Assembly (NCBI GenBank): GCA_947650285.1
Contig: CANTFL010000536.1
Coordinates: 62,001 to 126,000, forward strand
Source: Hyaloperonospora brassicae
Taxonomy: Eukaryota > Oomycota > Peronosporomycetes > Peronosporales > Peronosporaceae
DNA length: 64,000 nucleotides
Direction: 5' to 3'
Position numbers and translations under genes: made by a program. Below, in pieces: positions 33,471 through 46,276 of the stretch. The number at the start of each line of letters is the position of its first letter. Position 1 is the first letter of the stretch. A model generated the notes under the pieces. That model was not told the DNA's origin. It saw only the letters and a list, made by a program, of their open reading frames with translations, and did not search any database.

Positions 33471-33899
33471 GACATAAAATTAACAACCCATCGTCGCCCA
33501 CTTCGTGATCTGAAGCTATCTGAGAGCACGTCTTCGAATCTCCAAAGCTAAACTGGATCACATTCACCGCCAGAGATTCCTGCATATTGACAATCCAGTC
33601 TTTTCCCTCTTACGCCTGATTAGTACGCACGATCCGAATCTGTTGTAGGACTTATTCGCGTAACACTTCAGGCCGCCTGCGTTTATGCAACGCTGATCCA
33701 GTGATCGTAGCCATCTTTACTACCCGATCTGACTTTTCTGGCACGGTCAATTCACCTGATCAATTTAAAGATACTCATTTTTGTATTTCTAAGTCCGAGA
33801 AAATATTGCACATGTCTCCCATTGCAAGGTTAAGCTTACTAGTCTATCTAAACTTTGGTTACGTTTCCGCTTATTATGTCGAAACTCGTGATTTTCTTT

Positions 33900-34400
33900 A
33901 CGACTGAAGTCTTTGCATTGCCTTCTGTAGTAACAATTGTGACCCTGGCGCTTTGCAATCGATCTTACCCCGCAAATGACGGATCTCTAAGTTAGTATCG
34001 CCACATATAATGATTCTTCCACTAGTCTTCTCATCCAACGTACCGAACCCTTTTAATAGATCACGATATTCAGCTGCAACAGATATTAAAATTCATCGCA
34101 TATTCCGAAGCAGCAGCCATAAAAGTCCATTACGGAAGCTTTTACATGATCGCGCTATAGCCTTCACTCTTCTTTTTGATACGAGCTGATCCTTCGAAAT
34201 TGATAACCAGGAGGTTCTCGTCTGATTCCACCACAGGCGGTGGCATTGTTATAGTCTACTTCGGCTGCCTCACCGGAGCGGTAGCGGTCAACATATCTTC
34301 TACCTCGGTTTGAGGGGTTATTCTGGCCGCAAGGTACTAAACATTTCATATTCTTCCCCTTTCTCAGGGTATCTAACTTCCAATGTAAAATTGGACTACA
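33900..34400 (-). pseudogene. pol: G2: decayed RNase H region
   Basis: The minus strand reads ENLLVINFEGSARIKKKSEG, WTFMAAASEYAMNFN, and RIIICGDTNLEIRHLRGKID plus CKAPGSQL in neighbouring frames (34230-33930). This is the RNase-H-like domain between RT and integrase that relic G1 also shows (LEASFDGIDRVK). It supports the minus-strand order RT (35.1-36.0 kb), RNase H, integrase. Confidence 0.65.
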
Positions 34401-35149
34401 ACGCGGCTCATCTCCGCAGCCTCTCATTGAGACCGTAGTATTGGATCATTAATCGAATGTTTAATTTAAAGATAGCACCTTGTCTCTCGATATAGTAGCA
34501 TAACATAGCACACATTTAGAGTTTTATAGAGCTAGCAATTCTTTCTTTAACATAATATAGATACTATATCGAGGCGTGAGTGTGCAGATAATACACATCA
34601 CCGACCGCTATACGCCGTCGAACGCTTGCAACATGGATGCTGACACCTCCCACCTGCGTAACCTCCGGTCACCTGGGTCCGATCTGGGTCGAGTTCATTG
34701 AGTATCGGGGTGGTGGCGATCTTTGCCTTTAAAAGGTGGATGTAATTGTAGCTTTCTCCCACCGAATTTTTTCGTTCAAATCGCGCTCTTTTCCTTTATC
34801 CCTCGTTGGGTCGCGATCTTCTTTAACCTTTGTTGTAACAGGTGTGACACCGGCATCTATCTGGCTGATATTAAAGAAATATATCTCCCTTGAATGTACA
34901 GCACTGACGCGTAGATTGCAAAGTATCGATAACTCTGCTGCAGTTATTCAGTCTTCCAAAGAATGACTGCATGGAAAGCAACGACATGGGAAAATAAATA
35001 TTGAACAGAGACCCCAAATGATTTGGGTTGGCAACCCAACTCCTCCAATGACATTTATAGCCCCAAATAATCTACTTCACGCCGTTTCGAAACCCTTTTG
35101 GTCAAGCTGATCGATAGGTTCTATCGATCGCACACCGATATCAATTATT

Positions 35150-35960
35150 TCACCTGTTATGGTAAGTAATTCTCGTTGTAGCTGGGGTCAATATGTCGTA
35201 GATGTAAGATTGTCCGCCAAACACGAATGATGATCAATACATTCCAGATTCTACTTCTGTAAACACGTCTATCAACGTGGATAATCCCGTTGCGTCAACT
35301 TTCATATCCTCAGCGATGTTAAGGTATCCATACAAAGCACTGCTAATCAATCGCTGGTGAGAACGTGGTGCGTTTTTCAATCCAAACGGCATCCTCAACC
35401 ATTCGATACGCCCTTGAGGGGAAAAGACGCAGAGATTATCCTTGCCCGATCGGTCATTTCCACGATCCAAAATCCACTATCCACATCAAAAGAGCAGTAC
35501 CACAGCGCTTTGTCCGTATTCTGTAACAGCTCGCTGATAGTGGCATGAAGTAGACCATCGGACGGATTAGCTAATTCATTCGCCTGTAATCACTACATAG
35601 CCTGATATCTTCTCCGAGTTTCGTGATGTACTGACTATTATCTTCGCTCATGGCGATGTAGAAGGTCGGAAAAGCTTGGCCGACAACAATCCTTCGATCA
35701 GATCTGCACACTTTCCCCAAAAATTGGGTGTAATCTGCCGTACATGCTGTGAAATCGGATTCGCCCCCCCATCCCCGACATCAATATTGCATACAGCTCC
35801 GCGTACCGTTGTGATTAGAGCATTAACTTTTCCCTTATACTTGTGCCTATCCGTTAAATATAACTTTCGCGACCTCTCTTGATCTTCGGTTATTGAAACA
35901 TTAGGATCTTCCACTTGGACATCCTCGATCTCTATCTTCGTATAAGATATTAGCATCCCC
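35150..35960 (-). pseudogene. pol: G2: decayed gypsy reverse transcriptase
   Basis: The frame 35648-35956 reads KGKVNALITTVRGAVCNIDV and LIEGLLSAKLFRPSTSP. The frame 35234-35470 reads CVFSPQGRIEWLRMPFGLKN, ALYGYLNIAEDM and LIDVFTEVES. Near 35185-35215 the palm box reads SYIYDILTP, so the first Asp of YxDD is Tyr. Together these are a gypsy RT of the oomycete type in minus orientation, clearly dead. Confidence 0.8.
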
Positions 35961-37554
35961 GGCAGTACAGCCAGATACTGTTCGACATCTTACGCGAATA
36001 ATAATGTACCTCCTTCATGATAATACACTGATCAAGGAGATGGCTCTTCTTCCGTCTCTTCACCGCCGTCCGTAACCGTCCAGCTCTTCGTTCTGGTTGT
36101 TCAAATCGGTTTTACAGTTTACGATCCTCAATCTTAATTACTCGGTTGTCAGCTGGATTCCCCTTGTACCTCCCGATAGTCAGATTTGATCTTATCTGAT
36201 TGATGGATGGCGGTACGTGTGACAAATTGCTCGTTCTGCGCTCGAACCCATCCCTCAATCGTCCTGGGGTGCTACTAATAGTATTTACCGCACACGGATT
36301 TTCATCGATTTCCGATCCCTGCCACCGTCGCCTTCTCTTTCGGTGCGATTTATTATATCTCGACCTTGCCGTTTTAGCTCAGCCCCGATCGCGATCTGAT
36401 CTCTTGATAGTTTTGTTGAGATCGCGGTCCGATCCCTGCAGTGTATTTGGCGTCCTCTGATTTCCTCATTGAACGAGTTATAAACCGCGTCGGTTTTGTG
36501 CACTCGGGACGGTCTATCAGCGGTCTCTCTTATGTCTCGATATTTTCCGATTCCCGCTCTACCGTATATTCGGATTATAACGTCAGCCATTCGTCAGCCA
36601 TTCTTTTTGCCGTCGCAATTTAAAAAACACATATCCTGGAGCTGAAGGTATCACCTACTCTGTCATCGATAAGTCCAACGAGGTACTATAATTCAGAACC
36701 AGATCGTGCCTACATGCGTTTGTAAGCTGCAAGAACATATTCTAGTCTGGTCTGGCCGTCACCGTATGCACTCATGACACATATCGCTTCAACCAATTTT
36801 TGGATATTAAAAGGTTAAATTCGGTTCTTGCATCAGTTTACTTGCCGGTCGGTGCACTTATATGATGGCCGTTAAGACTTATCGCCGATACTTTCGATCT
36901 TTACGGTATTCTCTGTCCTGCCAAGCCTATCCGAACCTCGTCCGGCAGACATAATGTCCCATCGGCCATATTGAGACGCATACCTGCCGGCACCATACAA
37001 TCCATATTCAGCATGGCTTCATTCCCGCTTGATCTCCGATCCATGAGTCTTTTTAGTATATCAGCGATCCGTTTAGTTTGACTGTGATCTTGTTATGTCC
37101 CACCGCCATGTAGCATACTTTTTAATCCAAACACATTCTTGCGTCCGACTCATATCAATCACACACCCCACCTTGCGCCCAATGCTAGCGTCTATTATTT
37201 CTATAAATATGCCGGAGTCAAATTACATGGTAGCTTTCTCATTGTTGATCTTGCCTACATCATTCGCTATCTGAAAACAACGTGGTCGGGTGTGTGATAC
37301 TTTTAATACCCGCACGACTCTCCTAGGGCGCGATCAGTCTTCATTTTTATTATGGGATCGAGTATATTTGTCTACGCTTTTCCAACTGAGATCGGAGAGA
37401 CAAAAGTAGAGCCACCACGTATTGTAAAGATCATATCGATCTAATAGTTAAACGCTTCATCTCCCTCTTGTCATAAACAAATGCATAAATTGAAAGCGTT
37501 AGATATACGGCTCGTACGCGATACAAACCTGGCCAGCGTCCAACTTTAACATCT
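35961..37554 (-). other. No recognisable domain (expected protease region of G2)
   Basis: By position this should hold the protease of relic G2, but I cannot find a D-T/S-G motif with confidence. Frames are short (up to 101 residues at 36285-36590). Confidence 0.4.
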
Positions 37555-38285
37555 CTTCGACCTTGGGCGGAAATATGTTGGCATGCTTGCTAGGTACGTA
37601 TCACTTGCGAATCAAATTGTAGAATCATTTAATGATGATTTACCGCAGTCAGATATCTCTCCACAAGATACACACACGTGCAGGAACTTGTTTAACGGAT
37701 GTCCTTTGCGTCCACAAATCTGGCAAATCAATTTCTTCAAACACCCATGATCGCGATGTCTTTTCAACCCGCAGTGGGTGCACGCTATATTAATCGTGAC
37801 GCGATCTGCACTACCTTCCAGACGCTTCTCATCCGGATCCACACCCGGATCCGTATCCTGATCACCTAAATGCTTCATGATATATGAGGTCGCGGCCACA
37901 AACACATTCCGTGGTTCCTCTTCACCGTTAGATCCGCTAGGATTAGAATCATATCCACTTTCTTTGACGTCCACACTAAGGATTCTCACTGCACGAGCTG
38001 GCCTTTCCGGAGTAAGGGGAAAAGCTGGAGCAGTTTGCGATCAGACATTTTCGACCCTGTCGTTGTTTGAACCTGTCTATTTCCCGTACGCTGGTAAGTG
38101 CGTGACGTTTCCTCCATTTGATCTGCATCCTCCAGCATTAACAAATTCGATAATTTGTCCAGATCGCTGTCGTCCAGCGTATCGATGAAATGTCTCCCAT
38201 GTTCACGAAGTACATCCAGCAATCCATCTCGACTCCAAATCTTCGCACTTATCGCCGCCACATTCAAGCAATACATATACTTCAT
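37555..38285 (-). pseudogene. gag: G2: gag nucleocapsid with zinc knuckles
   Basis: The frame 37612-37989 carries ACTHCGLKRHRDHGCLKKL and CQICGRKGHPLNKF, then CVSCGEISDCGKSSLND. This Cys/His pattern is that of gag proteins of oomycete gypsy elements. Some Cys are replaced (the knuckle after GHPLNKF lacks its Cys). The upstream frame (37986-38285) may be gag as well. It is broken from the downstream RT by stops. Confidence 0.7.
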
Positions 38286-40593
38286 TGGTGTTCCTCTAGG
38301 TCAATTTTTGCGTGGTAATACTGTTTTATCAACCGAAATACCATTCTCCCATATTGAACAAGAAATTGTTTAGGCCCATCCATGAGCGACGAGAAGATCG
38401 GCTCAGCTGGATATATCAATTTCGCGCGGAGCCCGTGAGAAAATTTCCAAAAACTAGGCACTCCTATTGATCTGGGGCTTAACTCGGTATGAATGCGGAC
38501 TTGACCTTACTGATACAGCTCCTTGTCCTATCTTCATCTCTTTCCATTTTGTTAAATTCCTTTAAATCTGTGATTGCAGACATCCGAACCGGCGAGCGCT
38601 TAGTCCTCCACCATGTGCCGTATCTTTATCCTCTACTACTGACCGTCTGAGATAGTCTTTTCCCGAGTCTCGAAATTTCGTCTTCGAGTACTAAGCATCC
38701 GATCTTTGCTCATGCAATCCGACCGATTCCATATCGACATCCATTATATATGTATCTTGCTTCCTCGCACGTCTTACTGCCTGACTTGGATAGACTGCTT
38801 GGCGGGCTTGTTCACATTGCTACTGCTTAAACGTCACATGGCAGCCTCGAACTACGACTGTAATGGTCCTAGAATATTCGATCTTACGTCCTCTCTTGCG
38901 CAAACAGATACCGAAAGCGTCTCGTTCTTGATCCTCACCATGCAATCTCGCAGATGAGTTGCCCCATTTGGGCCCAGCGACATCCTCTGAATATCGATCG
39001 ATTCATCTGATTCGATCTCTGATGTAGATGTACGTATTGAACCAATCCAGTGTGATATTCTCTCGGGGCATCTGCGATCGCCAGAAGCACTTAATTTCCG
39101 TTTTTGTGCTTGCCCGTCAGCGCTATCAGCCCTTCATACAACGTTCGCCACGCTGTAAACGCCTGATCTTGTTTACAATCGAGTACTTACTTTGCGTCGA
39201 ACACCCCGCGACATATTCTGCATCCGTGGCAGCTGAATGATTCCGCTAACCCATCCAATGAGTCTGATGCTGGATCTGGAGATGAGATCAGGCCTTGAAT
39301 CCTCCCGATTGGATCCGCCCTTGATATTTGTATCACCGGGTCGCTTACTAAAAGCGTCTTGAATAACTTCTGATTATATTCTTTCATTAGTAGGTCCAAT
39401 TGACAATCTTCTGTCATTATTCCGTCTTCCACGAACTTGGTCGGCCGATCCGCTAATTTCGTGGCGCAATCGTAATGCTCAAATTCAGATTTTGCTTTCT
39501 TTGTTCTTGCCACCTTGGACTTCGTTTTCTTCTACATTACAAGGGTGGTATTCGATGGATCTTGTTCCGTTTTGACCAGGACGTTTTCACCATGCAAATC
39601 ATGCTTTACAGCACAATCCGCTCTCGTATCCGGAGGGACCTAAAGAGGTTGTCAATATTTCTTCTACAGATCAAGCGATTGATCTTCCTCTCTATTTTCT
39701 TTTTATCAGAGATTCTCACAAAACCCAGATATAAAAGGGATCATTTAAAATCGCGAGTCCGCGGCGATTCCTATGCTTCTGACTCAACAATATCAGATTT
39801 AGTATTGATCTTGTCATCTTTTTAAATGACTCAGGTAAACTTCCTGGTTCAAAGTAGGGCACGCGCACCATTGTGATGGAGTGGCGATCGCTCGTTTGAG
39901 GAGTCGATCCCAACTGGCGCCCGGACAAGCAAATAACCGAGGGGGTACTCCAATTCCGTGTTGTAACTTTCGATCGCCTAATATACTCGTCTAGGACGGG
40001 TTTCTCTGTTCCAGAGGGCCCCGAGTCGATGCCGAGCATGACAGTGTTTGATATTGGGGATATTACGTGGAATCCTTCAAAATATTGCGGGTGTACTCGT
40101 AAGATGCTAGATATGAGTCACCTCAATATCTAGGAGATCGCTTTGCCCAAAGTAGATAGTTGATTCGCGAGCCTTTTGACCACTGGAGCCGTCTCGCGAT
40201 CTTGCACTCTTCGCAGTTACTTGTTTGCTGCGTCCAATCGCAGTTGGGGTTTTGTCCGAAAGTCCTTGCTCCCTGGACAAACAATCCAGGGATATCACCT
40301 GATTTAAGTATGTAACTTTTCCGGACGTCGGGTGACCAGTAATCCATGCCGGAGGAGAGTCGCCACGTGTACTTAGAAGAAAATTGAGCTATGAATAATG
40401 TTAACCAATCAAACGCAAAAACTAACACATCGCCAGGCATATCTGTATCACGAACTTCCGGGACCACGCGTCTCCTCTCCAGACGGTCGCCCCCTTGTAC
40501 CTATGTGGTCTACACCAAGTAATCTCTCTCCCTTGAACCTTGGCGTGGTCCACATCCAAATTGTACACAGCTGACTATAAGCTAGATATCTCC
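38286..40593 (-). other. No recognisable gene
   Basis: By position this may hold the gag N-terminus and leader of G2. The longest frames (108 residues at 39187-39513, 107 at 39716-40039, 114 at 40123-40467) show no domain I know. Confidence 0.4.
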
Positions 40594-40743
40594 GGTTGAT
40601 CTCGCAATCTGTGGGTGATTTCGTGATTTCCGGGTGATCTCGTGATTTCCGAGTGACCCCGCGATCTCTAGGTGGTTGCTTGATCTTCAAGTAATCCCGA
40701 GATCTCTGGTGGAATCGCGATCTCTGGTTGGTTTCGCGATTCC
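40594..40743 (+). repeat. Degenerate 19-bp minisatellite, 8 units
   Basis: Eight consecutive units of 19 or 18 bp share a GGGTGATCTCGTGATCTCC-like consensus: 40594-40612, 40613-40631, 40632-40650, 40651-40669, 40670-40688, 40689-40707, 40708-40725 and 40726-40743. The second and third differ by one base. It lies within a 150-residue minus frame (40448-40900) whose residues echo the repeat (NQRSRFHQRSRD). Confidence 0.8.
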
Positions 40744-43700
40744 TTTTGATATTCGTTTTACATAACGCAATCATCCCATAGTAAACCACATATTCCATCC
40801 TTGTCACCAACGATCTCGCGATCTGGTGCATTTGGGTACACGATTGTGATCCACCCCTTTCAGCTGGTATCCTTCGGTGCGAGCTCTTTTCAGACTTCAC
40901 TAACGCGGCGATCTGTGGACTCCCAAGACCAACTCAACGTTAAAATCTTGTTATCGCTTTCCACACCACATTCATCGCGCTTCTGGAATGGGTAATCGAG
41001 GTATGGACAGACGATAATTCGGATACGGCTGCGACATTTCGGACTATCACACAATGGCGCTTCTTAATGACTTTATCCGTCGAAGTTTTAGTAAACAGCA
41101 CATCGCTGGATGATCATAAGTTGTTGAAGGACCGAAAAAATTTCTTCGACATAAGCTGGGAGTAAATGACTGTAATGGATTCTCACTTATAAAGGAAAAG
41201 CGACTTCGCAAGAAGGCCAAATTCTCATTTCTATCCGTCTTGGGATGACTTAAGATCGTTTTGTACCGTTGCACGTGACGCTGTGTTTGAGGCAAAATAG
41301 TTAAAGGCGTAGTGCCCTGTTCTTTGCCATCGATTCGATATTTTCCAGCGTTTGTGCCGTGAAGATCGAGCTCGTAGGCATTTATCAGTCGATACCCATC
41401 AATTCTAGAATTTAGACATTCTGCCGTCTTGACGATACGGTAGTAACCATAAATTACTTATCATTCTAGGCCCTAGTCTCTTTGTTCGGCAATAGATATC
41501 GCATTCTTAGAATATCTAGTTTTAGGGATAACCATATGTGGTGTTGACCTAGCCATTCCTTAAACTTTGCCTCATCACAATGATCAATCTAACATGAACC
41601 GGGTTGGTCGGTTAACAACTTGCATGCAGGAAACGCGATCGTGCAAGCGTTTACGTCCCAATTAACCAATATAATATTAAGGAATACGGACAAAGCCCAG
41701 GAATCATCCCTCGGAGGCTTTAACGTCTCTCTTAGCTGGATTTTATCGACCATAAAACGCAAACGCGTATTTGTCTTACAATTTCCAACCCCATATCCTA
41801 GATGTTGACACATTTATACAAGTGTTAATGGGGAAATTGACTTTAACATCTTTATTGACGATACAACGGACTTATATGGCCCCATCAAAAATCGACAAAT
41901 CGGGCTTATACGGATTTCTACGCGAATGTTTTGTCGTTGTAAAGATATCTTTGCATTAGGTTTTGGGCAAAAACGCGCATCGGCCCGGTTACAGCAGCCT
42001 AGACTTGTTGACGTATTGACACTTTATATTGATAAGCCCTCTGCTTTTTATCAACTAGGCTGAATCAGATCTCTTCTAATTAAGGTAGATTACCTCATAA
42101 CGCAACGCGTCAATCTCATGCTAAAGTATCCTTAGCAATTGTCGCATGTTGCTCGTCTTCTTTATAGGAGCTAGCATCATAAGGCTGATGGCGGGTCCTT
42201 AATGCTCATATTAATTTGTGAATTTGTCTTCCAAATTTTTCACAATTTTACCAGCATTGAGGCGTGGCATAAAGGATGTCGTCTTGATCATTCAATATGT
42301 TCATACTAAAGGGTATTCCGTGGTCGTTGAATGTAGTGCGAAATTCTACCGCGTTTGACGGAGCACAAGTCGCTCTTACTGATACACATTACGCTACTTA
42401 CGCAGAATATGGTAAAATCAGGTGGCTTAATTTCCCACGTATCATGTACGCGAAGATGCAGGCTCGTTTATCTAAATAATAGGCCCAATCGAGAAAATCG
42501 TGTGAGTTAATGCATATTTACAGAAATTCTTGTATCCCCCCTCAGTTTTTTGGTAGCGATTCTCACTTCAAAATTATCCTAACATGATTGGTAAATGTCG
42601 AGGCTTGCATTGAAATTACGATATCGTTATCAGATGAAAATAAGCCGTTTCAAGAACAAATTCTGCCAGGTTGCGCCCATTTGTTTGAAGTATTCAGTGC
42701 AAGAATTGGCCAAGGTCAAAAAGTAGACGTTCCTGAGATTAAAGCTCTCGAGGCCACGTACGCGCGCAATCGAACTTAGAAATGTAAGCCGACGCCTTTT
42801 AGGGCAGTGATTTATTCCCAGTACGTGTAAAAGAAATAGTACGTTCATTTGTGAGTGGTTACTGGTATTTTAAATCACCGTAAGAGCGTTCCTTGTAAAT
42901 CTTGCCTCGCGTGCTCGCGGTCTGTGTTTTCCTGTTCTGTGCTTTTGTCGCATCGACTCTTTAAGTTTTCTGCCGTCCTAAATCGATTAATTAAGCCCGC
43001 AATAAAGGTATGAAGAAGACATTTGGTTGATTACGACTGAGGAGACCCTATAAAGCGCGCCCTTAAATACAATTAGGATGCCACATTTTAGCACGAATAC
43101 GTAGCAGCTTGTTGTAAAGTGCAATTTTAGTATCAAATTACGTTGCTAATGCTATAGTTTATGTTGATGAGGTGAATCAGGCGACTGTGCGCGCGCACAA
43201 ACAAGATAATCTTGTGGAGATAAGAGAGCAGATACACTTTCAATGTGAGGAGTCTCATTCTTTCGTCAGCTGAAAAATTTATAGATGTTTGTTTATCAAT
43301 TTACAGGGGCGATAGCTCTTCTTGACTTCAACATCGTCTTGCTCAATGACCTACCCTCCTACAACAGCTCTATCTCTTTCTTTTGCATCGATGATGCGGC
43401 TATTTGATTCCTTAGAGTCCATATAGATAGCCCTTCACACACTTGCAAAACGTATGGATCAATAAATAACATCACTTGCGGTAGCTGGTGTGCCGACATT
43501 GATGTCCAACAAATGACATATTTGCATCGAAAATTTACTCTGAAATTTTTTCGCCACAGCTTGTAATGCACTGGGTATCGTTACCTGGTTTGACAGACTG
43601 ATCGAAGTCCTATGTCTCAGTAATATTGGCGAGCGATGCTGGTGGAATTTCATTAATCTGGAAATTGCGTTTCCGTTTGTTATAAATTGGGCATTTTCTA

Positions 43701-44137
43701 ATAGTGACGAACACAATTGTGCGTAACTAATGTTCGATTCCCCGCAGTTGGTATCATATTCACACATGTGTCATTTGGCTGTCTCGTGGAGGCCTCGGAG
43801 GTCCCATTTTGCATTGGTTTCCAGATAATGTGTGTACTCATTCTACGAAGCTACCTATAAACCTTTGGTAAAACAGTAGCAAACATGGGTTCAAACATCA
43901 TGTCGCAACAGAACGCTCCCTGGCATGTTGTTGTCGTATGCGGTCAAGCTGCGCATCCCATGCCAGATGGATCGTTGTATTTACTGTCAGGAGATCGCCT
44001 AAGAAGACTCATAAATCATCAAGCACACCGTAAAAATAGCAAAGCCTCGTGCAAGAAACGCATTTTTCTTACCCGTGGAGAAGCAATTCCATTCCTATGC
44101 CACATGGGCTCTCTTCACGCGTGACGTTGACGTGTGT
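40744..44137 (+). other. No recognisable gene
   Basis: The region is AT-rich with short frames only. The 63-residue plus frame at 42588-42779 and the 102-residue minus frame at 43459-43767 match nothing I know. The segment nearest 44137 may hold the C-terminal part of the MULE relic that follows. Confidence 0.45.
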
Positions 44138-44800
44138 TCATAGTGGGGAACACCGTGCATACAAGCATCGACAAACTTCTCCTTCAATATAATGAGCAAA
44201 CAGAGAGTTTGTCAAAATGATACAGATGTGTATGTGACAAGATTTTAGCGTGTACTTGAGCCATGTTCTCAATACATAATGCATGTTTTGTTGAAACAAA
44301 TAGTCATGCATTTTCGCGAGTCCAAATTCCAATGCCGCTTCAACAGAAAACTTCACTGAAATGTCCCAGTGTCGTAGAAACTGCTCCAGTTTTTCTTGCA
44401 ATAGAACGCTTTTCGTTGCCAAGCAAAGATGGTTTTGGTGATCAGCCAACGACATGACAAGGTGCTTGCTGTCGGAAATGATAACAACAGTGCGGCCATG
44501 AACGCAAGCCCTCTGTATAAAACGAATGTTTGATGGTTGTTTATCTCCAATTCTAAAAGAATTCCTTCAGCGTTTTTATTGTCGAGCAATAGTCCGTCGT
44601 TGTTTCGCTTCTCATATAACAATAAAACATGGTATTTTTGGCATTAGTATATCTAACCCGACCACATGCAATAGAGGAAGACCATATGGTTTGTTTTTTA
44701 GCTTGCATTCAGAACGCTAACACTTCATGTGCTGATCTTAACGAAAAATTCCATGATGATGGGAAAATAATGAACAGAGGTGACAGACGCATTCTCCTAG
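44138..44800 (-). pseudogene. MULE-type transposase relic
   Basis: Minus-strand fragments in neighbouring frames read YCYMRSETTTDYCSTIKTL (near 44600), LSFPTASTLSCRWLITKTIF, AWQRKAFYCKKNWSSFYDTG (44353-44450), and LEQFLRHWDISVKFSVEAAL with HYVLRTWLKY (44250-44420). The order and the CRW-x-I motif match the DDE core and post-core region of MULE transposases, as also seen at 58115-58450. The CRWHI His is Leu here. It lies immediately outside the inverted repeat. Confidence 0.55.
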
Positions 44801-45218
44801 GAGTTTGCTGGGCGTGGTAGACCACATCTGTGCCAGGCAGGTTTTCGAGTAGTGCATGGATAGATGAGCGTCCAGCCAGCATCATATACCACGACTACGA
44901 TATGAACGAGTGCAAACCGTCACGGGGGTGGTTGGGTGCTGCTCTCTTTACCTGCTTGGCATTGCAAAGCCATATCTCAGGTGAGGTCGCGGCATGAACA
45001 TAAGATTGAGTACAAAAGAGCTACGTGAAAAGATGCATACGTGTTGACTTTACATTGCCCTAAGACCCAAAGTCGTAATGCGCAGCAACTATCCAAGCGG
45101 TTTCGGCCATCCTGCATTGCAGTAAAATACTCGAGCAATGGAGACCGAGCAGCCATAGGACATCGGTACGAGGCGGCAGACATCCCATTATGCCCACCAC
45201 TCGCTCGGTGGCAGCCAC

Positions 45219-46193
45219 TTACACGTCCTTGGACACCATGATGACTTGGTTCAGCTTGTAGTACATGTCAGGCGAGAGACCTTGATTCCCGTTCACGCAT
45301 CCCGGTCCAATGACGGCCATGTACAGGTACTCGGTGTCATCAAAGCCCGTCATCTTCGCCGCGCTTTCCTTCCACGGGTTCCAGAGAACGCAATCCATCG
45401 GCGTGTTGATAGGTGTGACCTTATCACTGAAAAACGACGCCGACTTCTGGATAGTGACGATCTGGTTGAAGCTGCCGCCCGGGACGCGCACGACGACGTC
45501 TCTCTCGACATTCTTGAAGATGCCGTCGACCTCCGACGTGATGCCAAAGCTCTTGCGCGTCTCGGTACGCTCCGTGTTGGTCAGCTTGTCGAAGTACTGG
45601 ACGCCGTCCAGATTCTCAATCATCAAGCCGTCGCGCACGATGTCGTTGACTCGGATGTAGTTGTGGAACAGCGCCTGGAACTCAATGAACATCGGGTTGA
45701 CGTTGTGCACAGTCAGCGTCGTCTCGATCCAATTTGTCCACAGCTTCACCTCGTACTCGAGCACAAAGTCGTGCGGCCACATCTTGCGGGTGGCTTCAGT
45801 GGACATCAGACGGAACGTGGCGACACTATCCTTGCGCACGTCCGTCGCCACCACCACACTCACGACCTCCCACTCCGAAACACGGGCAATGCCGTTGTCC
45901 GGCGAGGGGAACCCCTGAGCTTGGCGATAGTTCGGGAAGATGACGGGAATGCCGCCGCGGGTGGGGCCCGTGCCGTCCGTCGAGTTCGACATGAACAGCA
46001 CATTGCGGTGCGGGTCAGTGGCCGAATGGAACGAGATCACTTGCGCACCGAAGGTGAGGATCTCGGCATACGAGTTGGACGGATGCGTGAGGCAGACGGT
46101 GCCTGGCGCCGGGAAACCCGTTTTCGCCGCCACCGAAGCCAGCAGAGCCGATGACGCCAAGGCCGCAGTCTTGAGCAGGAACGAGTGGACCAT
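45219..46193 (-). CDS. Secreted aldose-1-epimerase-like protein (left copy)
   Basis: This is a 324-residue protein, identical in translation to the right copy (51259-52233) as far as I can compare. The start MVHSFLLKTAALASSALLAS is a signal peptide. I chose this ATG because an Inr-like TCATTTC lies about 80 bp upstream and because the frameshifted paralogue starts at the same point; the frame is open further to 46391. Family motifs of hexose-6-phosphate mutarotases are RGGIPVIFPNY (residues 79-89), ALFHNY (174-179) and WNPW (271-274). The His is present (177), but where the family has its catalytic Glu this protein reads AVIGPG (Gly 296). It may be a secreted binding protein or altered enzyme. 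It is transcribed away from the palindrome centre. Confidence 0.85.
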   Translation of the reverse strand: MVHSFLLKTAALASSALLASVAAKTGFPAPGTVCLTHPSNSYAEILTFGAQVISFHSATDPHRNVLFMSNSTDGTGPTRGGIPVIFPNYRQAQGFPSPDNGIARVSEWEVVSVVVATDVRKDSVATFRLMSTEATRKMWPHDFVLEYEVKLWTNWIETTLTVHNVNPMFIEFQALFHNYIRVNDIVRDGLMIENLDGVQYFDKLTNTERTETRKSFGITSEVDGIFKNVERDVVVRVPGGSFNQIVTIQKSASFFSDKVTPINTPMDCVLWNPWKESAAKMTGFDDTEYLYMAVIGPGCVNGNQGLSPDMYYKLNQVIMVSKDV

Positions 46194-46269
46194 GACGGAC
46201 GTCGGGGAGAGCGGGGCAGTCAGCAAGTGGTGATGTCGTAGTGGTGCTGGAGGGCAGGAGGGGAATTCC

Positions 46270-46276
46270 GAAATGA
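46270..46276 (-). promoter_or_regulatory. Initiator-like element, left epimerase
   Basis: This is the mirror of 51176-51182: TCATTTC matches the oomycete initiator consensus YCAYTYY, about 80 bp before the ATG at 46193. Confidence 0.45.

Noticed and set aside
45246..46154. 302-residue frame opposite the left epimerase (mirror 51298-52206)
   Set aside because: It is a shadow of a GC-rich coding sequence: Arg/His/Val-rich, no family motif, and fully overlapped by the epimerase frame.
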